From the NCBI RefSeq assembly GCF_035978755.1, contig NZ_CP108414.1:7502001-7566000 (forward strand): DNA of 64,000 bases, written 5' to 3'. Made by a program: the position numbers and the translations under genes. Source of the DNA: Streptomyces sp. NBC_01298. Its GTDB lineage: Bacteria > Actinomycetota > Actinomycetes > Streptomycetales > Streptomycetaceae. Positions 60,943 through 64,000 of the stretch are shown one piece after another. How positions within the stretch are numbered: the first letter of the stretch is position 1; the number at the start of each line of letters is the position of its first letter. The notes under the pieces are model-generated. The model made no database searches, had not been told where the DNA came from, and was given only the letters and a program-made list of their open reading frames with translations.

Positions 60943-61314
60943 TCATGCAGGGCCGGCGAAAGGCTGGGTGGGGCTGGGCGGGAACGCCCAGCGCGGCAGT
61001 AGGTCTTCGTGCTCGGCCCACTCGCCGGGCATGACCCCCACCTGGTGGTTGTGGTCGGCATGCCAGACGACCTCGCCGGTGACACGCTGCCCCACGGTCG
61101 GCAGCTCCATGCACCTGGGCATCCTGTCGATCCTGGCCAGGCCCATGGCGTCGGGGTGGTCGTCGATGGAGAGGAAGACACCGAAGGGCTGCCGGCCGAC
61201 GACCTCACCGGTGATGCGGTTACCGACGGGCAGAACGCGGACGGTCTCGGTCCAGGCTGAGGCCGCGTCGGGAATGCGCCTGCCGTTCTCCCCGGGCCAG
61301 GAGTACTCGCTCAT
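60943..61314 (-). CDS. S1-like RNA-binding-domain protein
   Basis: A 123-aa protein. Residues ~28-55 read VLPVGNRITGEVVGRQPFGV then FLSIDD, an S1/OB-fold start, and a second similar beta-hairpin follows (TVGQRVTGEVVWHADHNHQV). ATG 61314 is the start. Together they suggest one or two OB-like barrels that bind nucleic acid (inference). It converges on the previous gene with only 15 bp between. Confidence 0.6.
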   Translation of the reverse strand: MSEYSWPGENGRRIPDAASAWTETVRVLPVGNRITGEVVGRQPFGVFLSIDDHPDAMGLARIDRMPRCMELPTVGQRVTGEVVWHADHNHQVGVMPGEWAEHEDLLPRWAFPPSPTQPFAGPA

Positions 61315-61383
61315 CCGCCGATCATGGCATGAGCCGGTCACGCCTGAGAGGCGTCGGTGAAATGGGCATGCTCACGCGCCCGA

Positions 61384-61645
61384 TCAGACTGCCAGGTGGG
61401 GCCGGGCGCCGAGCTGGGCGCCGAGGCCGGGAAAGCTGAGGATGACCTCAGCGTCCGGGTGCTGAGGGAACACCTCCTCGACCGCGTCCGCCAGGTTGTC
61501 GGTGGCGGTGCAGGCGGCTACCGGCTGGACCACGAGGGCGAGCATCTGTTTGCCGAGTGCGTCCTCGACCGGCGGCAGCTGGTGGGCCCAGGCACCTCGG
61601 ACGACCTCGTGGAGCCGTTCTACCTCGGCTGCGATGCCCCGCTGA
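61384..61645 (-). pseudogene. IS110 family transposase remnant
   Basis: The reverse strand encodes ~85 residues from the middle to late part of an IS110 transposase: EVERLHEVVRGAWAHQLPPV, ALGKQMLALVVQPVAACTAT, DNLADAVEEVFPQHPDAEVI and LSFPGLGAQLGAR. It then shifts and ends (PHLAV, stop). The DEDD catalytic N-terminus and the rest of the C-domain are gone, and no terminal repeats are visible. An old insertion scar. Confidence 0.8.
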
Positions 61646-61707
61646 CGACCGGCCCGCCCGGTTCTCCTCCGGCCGGACCGTCCTTGACCACGGATTAGGG
61701 TGGACGG

Positions 61708-62334
61708 GTGAAGGCAGACCAGTACGTGACGGTGGCCCGTGAGGGTGTGCACGAGTCCGAGATCAACCGCTCCCGGTTCCTGTGCGCGCTCGCGCCCGCG
61801 GCGACCGAGCGGGAGGCGCAGGAGTTCGTCGCCCGGATCCGCAAGGAGCACCCCACCGCCTCGCACAACTGCTACGCCTACGTCATCGGCGCCGATGCCT
61901 CCGTGCAGAAGGCCAGTGACGACGGCGAGCCCGGCGGCACCGCCGGGGTGCCGATGCTGCAGATGCTCACGCGCCGGGACATCCGCTACGCCGTCGCCGT
62001 CGTCACCCGCTACTACGGCGGCGTGAAGCTCGGCGCCGGCGGGCTCATCCGCGCCTACGGCGGGGTCGTCGGGGAGGCGCTCGACGTGCTCGGCACCGTC
62101 ACCCGGCACCGGTACCGGCTGGTCACCGTCACCGTCGACCACCAGCGGGCCGGCAAGACCGAGAACGACCTGCGCTCCACCGGCAGGACCGTGATCGACG
62201 TGCGCTACGGGGCCGCCGTGGAGATCGAGATCGCCCTGCCCGAGGCCGACCTGCCCGCCTTCGAGGCGTGGCTGGCCGACAGCACCGCGGGGAGCGCCAC
62301 CCTGACCCCGGGCGGGGAGACGTACGCGTCCTGA
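61708..62334 (+). CDS. YigZ family (IMPACT/UPF0029) protein
   Basis: A 208-aa protein with the UPF0029 signature EHPTASHNCYAYVIG then SDDGEPGGTAGVPMLQML and VVTRYYGGVKLGAGGLIRAY. The C-terminal domain has the EF-G domain V-like fold. Its function in bacteria is unclear. GTG 61708 is preceded by TTAGGGT, a possible -10 region. Likely the only core gene in this accessory-looking end. Confidence 0.9.
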   Translation: MKADQYVTVAREGVHESEINRSRFLCALAPAATEREAQEFVARIRKEHPTASHNCYAYVIGADASVQKASDDGEPGGTAGVPMLQMLTRRDIRYAVAVVTRYYGGVKLGAGGLIRAYGGVVGEALDVLGTVTRHRYRLVTVTVDHQRAGKTENDLRSTGRTVIDVRYGAAVEIEIALPEADLPAFEAWLADSTAGSATLTPGGETYAS

Positions 62335-62399
62335 GCGGCCGGGGGACGAGGGGGCTGGGGGACGAAGGAGACGGGGCCACGCCGGGGAGGCGTTAGCGT

Positions 62400-62697
62400 G
62401 GAGGGGAGAACGGGAGCGCAGCAGGGCATCTGCCGCGAGACCCGCGGTCAAGGGGATCGGAAGGGTCTTCAGCTCGTCCATGCCGAAGTGGAGCGTGCGG
62501 TCTGTGGCCAGTGCGCCGAGGAGGACGCCCAGGGCGGATGCCGCCGCGACCGGTGCCGAGAAGGACAGGCGGGGTCGCAGACCCCGGGGGGTTTTCTTGC
62601 GGGCCGCGCGGGCCGCCATCACCAGGAAGGCGGCGGTGATGACGCATGCGGCGGCGAGCGCGCCGAGTCCGGCGGTCTTCCATGTGCCGGGGGACAC
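62400..62697 (-). pseudogene. Truncated small membrane protein ORF
   Basis: From GTG 62697 the reverse strand reads TAGLGALAAACVITAAFLVM, SFSAPVAAASALGVLLGALA and TLPIPLTAGLAADALLRSR: two to three hydrophobic helices with strong coding bias (nearly all third bases G or C). The frame then has no stop where one would be expected and runs antisense through yigZ to the IS110 scar at 61384. The 3' end is therefore missing or shifted. It lies directly downstream of the RHS gene on the same strand, past a terminator. Confidence 0.4.
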
Positions 62698-62727
62698 GTG
62701 TACGTCCGATCCGTGGGGGTGAGGTGG

Positions 62728-62764
62728 CCGGTCCGGGGACCCGCGGCGCGGGTCCCCGGACCGG
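62728..62764. terminator. Terminator of the RHS gene, 18-bp stem
   Basis: CCGGTCCGGGGACCCGCG and CGCGGGTCCCCGGACCGG are exact inverse arms with one base between. It lies ~44 bases beyond the RHS stop on the reverse strand. Confidence 0.85.
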
Positions 62765-62807
62765 GGTTCATCTGTGGGGCGGGGGCTCGTTCAGCGACGA
62801 GCGCCTC

Positions 62808-64000
62808 CTACCTGAAGGCGTCCCAGCAGTCCTCCTGCACCGAGGAGAAGCCCATGAAGACGCTGAACGCCGAGAACAGCGCGCCTCCGTAGTACATGCC
62901 GGTCCTCCACCAGATGCGGCGCGGGGTGTTCCGCAGTGCCTTGAGCAGGTTGTACAGGCGGCTGAAGCCGACCGACCGGATGATGCGCACCGCCTGTCCG
63001 ATCTTGGCCGCCTTCATCAGCCAGCCGACACCGCCCGCCCACATGGCGAGCTCGAGGATGGCGTAGACACATTTGGCGATCTTCCACCAGGTGCTTTCCG
63101 ACCACCACCACTTGCCGCCCAGGTCGTACATGGTGATGGGGTCGGCCGGGTAGCCGTAGGCGTTCGCGCCGCCGTTGACGACCGCGTCGGACTGGAGGAA
63201 CCGTCCGGTCTTCGGGTCGTACGCCCGGGCGCCCATCAAGGTCAGCCCGGACAGGGTGTCGCCGGAACGCTGCTGGCTGCCCAGCCAGTCGTAGCGTGCC
63301 GACGGAGTGCTGGCACGCGTGTTGCCGTACTCGTCGGTGTCGAGGAGCGTCGGCGCGACGGAGGTGTCCAGTGGCAGCAGTGCCACGTCGCCGTGGATGT
63401 CGGTGAGCTGGAGGACCGTGTTGCCGGTCTTGCTGGTGGTGGCCGCCAGGCCGCCGCCGATGGAGTCGACGTTGCGGGTGACCGTTCCGGTGGCGGAGTC
63501 CTCCACGACCCAGCTCGGCCTGTCGCAGCCGCAGTCGTAGTGGTTGGTCTTCGACTGGGTCTGGGCCCAGGTGCTGCCGCTGCCGGATTCGACCGTCCAG
63601 GAGCGGATGCGCTTGGAGCTGTCGATCTTCCAGGTCTGGCGCTGGCCGCCGACCGTCTCCTGCTGGATCCGGTCGTTGGTGAAGTAGCCGAGGGTCACGT
63701 TGCCGGGCTTGGCAGTGGTGCGACCGAAGGCGTCGTAGGTGTAGCCGGCGCCGTTCAAGCGGTCGGCACTGTCGTAGGTGGACGTGGTGGTCGTGCCGCC
63801 GGTGGTCGGGCAGTCCAGCCCGGGAGTGCCGGTGGCGGTGACCAGGGACGTGCGGTTGGACCGCTTGTCGAAGGCGTAGTCGCGCTTGGTGCAGACCGTC
63901 TCAGCGGTGTCGGCCACCGAGGTGAGCCGGCCGATCGCGTCGTAGCCGTAGGTCTGCCCCGAGTTCTGCGCGTCCGTGGTCACCTGTCCGTGGATGGAGC
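62808..64000 (-). CDS. RHS-repeat protein, 3' part, with hydrophobic C-terminal tip
   Basis: The frame is open through the right edge, so the start lies outside. YD-repeat-type strands (YGYDAIGRLTSVADT, STYDSADRLNGAGYTYDAFG) lead into the RHS core: ARYDWLGSQQRS, LTLMGARAYDPKTGRFLQSD and NAYGYPADPITMYDLGGK. The last 100 residues after this are unlike the core and start WWWSESTWWKIAKCVYAILE; they include two long hydrophobic segments (IAKCVYAILELAMWAGGVGW and MYYGGALFSAFSVFMGFSSV) and a final EDCWDAFR. In polymorphic toxin systems this tip is the toxin domain. A membrane-active role is inferred from hydrophobicity only. Confidence 0.85.
   Translation of the reverse strand, partial: SIHGQVTTDAQNSGQTYGYDAIGRLTSVADTAETVCTKRDYAFDKRSNRTSLVTATGTPGLDCPTTGGTTTTSTYDSADRLNGAGYTYDAFGRTTAKPGNVTLGYFTNDRIQQETVGGQRQTWKIDSSKRIRSWTVESGSGSTWAQTQSKTNHYDCGCDRPSWVVEDSATGTVTRNVDSIGGGLAATTSKTGNTVLQLTDIHGDVALLPLDTSVAPTLLDTDEYGNTRASTPSARYDWLGSQQRSGDTLSGLTLMGARAYDPKTGRFLQSDAVVNGGANAYGYPADPITMYDLGGKWWWSESTWWKIAKCVYAILELAMWAGGVGWLMKAAKIGQAVRIIRSVGFSRLYNLLKALRNTPRRIWWRTGMYYGGALFSAFSVFMGFSSVQEDCWDAFR

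Noticed and set aside
61357..61698. Forward ORF of 113 codons over the IS110 fragment
   Set aside because: It is antisense to recognisable transposase sequence and shows no family features.
61384..62697. One continuous reverse frame joining the membrane ORF, antisense yigZ and the IS110 fragment
   Set aside because: The middle part is opposite a conserved yigZ gene and has no protein-like features. The join is judged accidental; the ends were treated as separate remnants.

Overview
The window is high-GC actinobacterial DNA, most likely from a Streptomyces chromosome. The evidence is a strong G/C bias at third codon positions, frequent GTG starts, many strong terminator hairpins with little or no U-tract, streptomycete-type small proteins (a DUF5999-type protein and a 58-aa protein with a PAEEYAAQRMREGV core), a divergent EF-Tu of the tuf3 type, and a tandem glycine riboswitch in front of gcvP. 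From memory, the gene order of the left part follows the conserved actinobacterial block DUF881 - Sbp - DUF881 - FHA/GarA - MerR - DUF151 - MerR - gcvP known from mycobacteria and Streptomyces coelicolor. No rRNA, tRNA or CRISPR array was recognised.

Layout. 1-7 kb: the 3' end of a nucleotidyltransferase/phosphomutase fusion gene, then the conserved envelope/cell-division block on the plus strand. 7-16 kb: DNA polymerase IV, a PRC-barrel protein, riboswitch-gcvP, small streptomycete proteins and a GCS2-type ligase. 16-30 kb: single genes and divergent regulator/target pairs (CPBP protease, PhzF isomerase, PadR with a large palindrome, SRPBCC protein, four-gene EamA/PPOX/MocR set, EamA-LysR pair, PPOX and isochorismatase-fold proteins), a decayed MMPL transporter gene, and a two-gene cytochrome b561/sulfite-oxidase-type redox operon. 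30-40 kb: a secreted GH8 enzyme behind a near-perfect palindrome, a HipA-kinase/DUF3037 pair, two SDR reductases, a peptide-type solute-binding lipoprotein, uracil-DNA glycosylase and small regulators or lipoproteins. 40-58 kb: apolipoprotein N-acyltransferase, UppP, DedA/TVP38 membrane proteins, AlkD, tuf3, a patatin, a spermidine-synthase-like protein, an MFS exporter, a thioesterase, an orphan ribbon-helix-helix-like protein beside 41-bp tandem repeats, a lipoprotein GH3 glucosidase, two left-handed beta-helix proteins, and a divergent EamA/XRE-cupin pair. 58.8-64 kb: an accessory-looking end with a HAD gene lacking its 5' part, two unrecognised genes, an IS110 transposase remnant, yigZ, a truncated membrane ORF, and the 3' end of an RHS-repeat gene with a hydrophobic 100-residue C-terminal tip.

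Working together. The first block links envelope growth, FHA phospho-signalling and MerR control. gcvP is gated by glycine. Several pairs look like local switches: MocR/PPOX, LysR/EamA and XRE-cupin/EamA, each a regulator facing its probable target across a short gap that carries repeats or palindromes. The strongest candidates for something under-described are the HipA-like kinase translationally coupled to DUF3037, the His-rich PadR regulator, and the RHS membrane-type tip next to a small membrane ORF. All of these rest on reading the sequence only; no database search was run.
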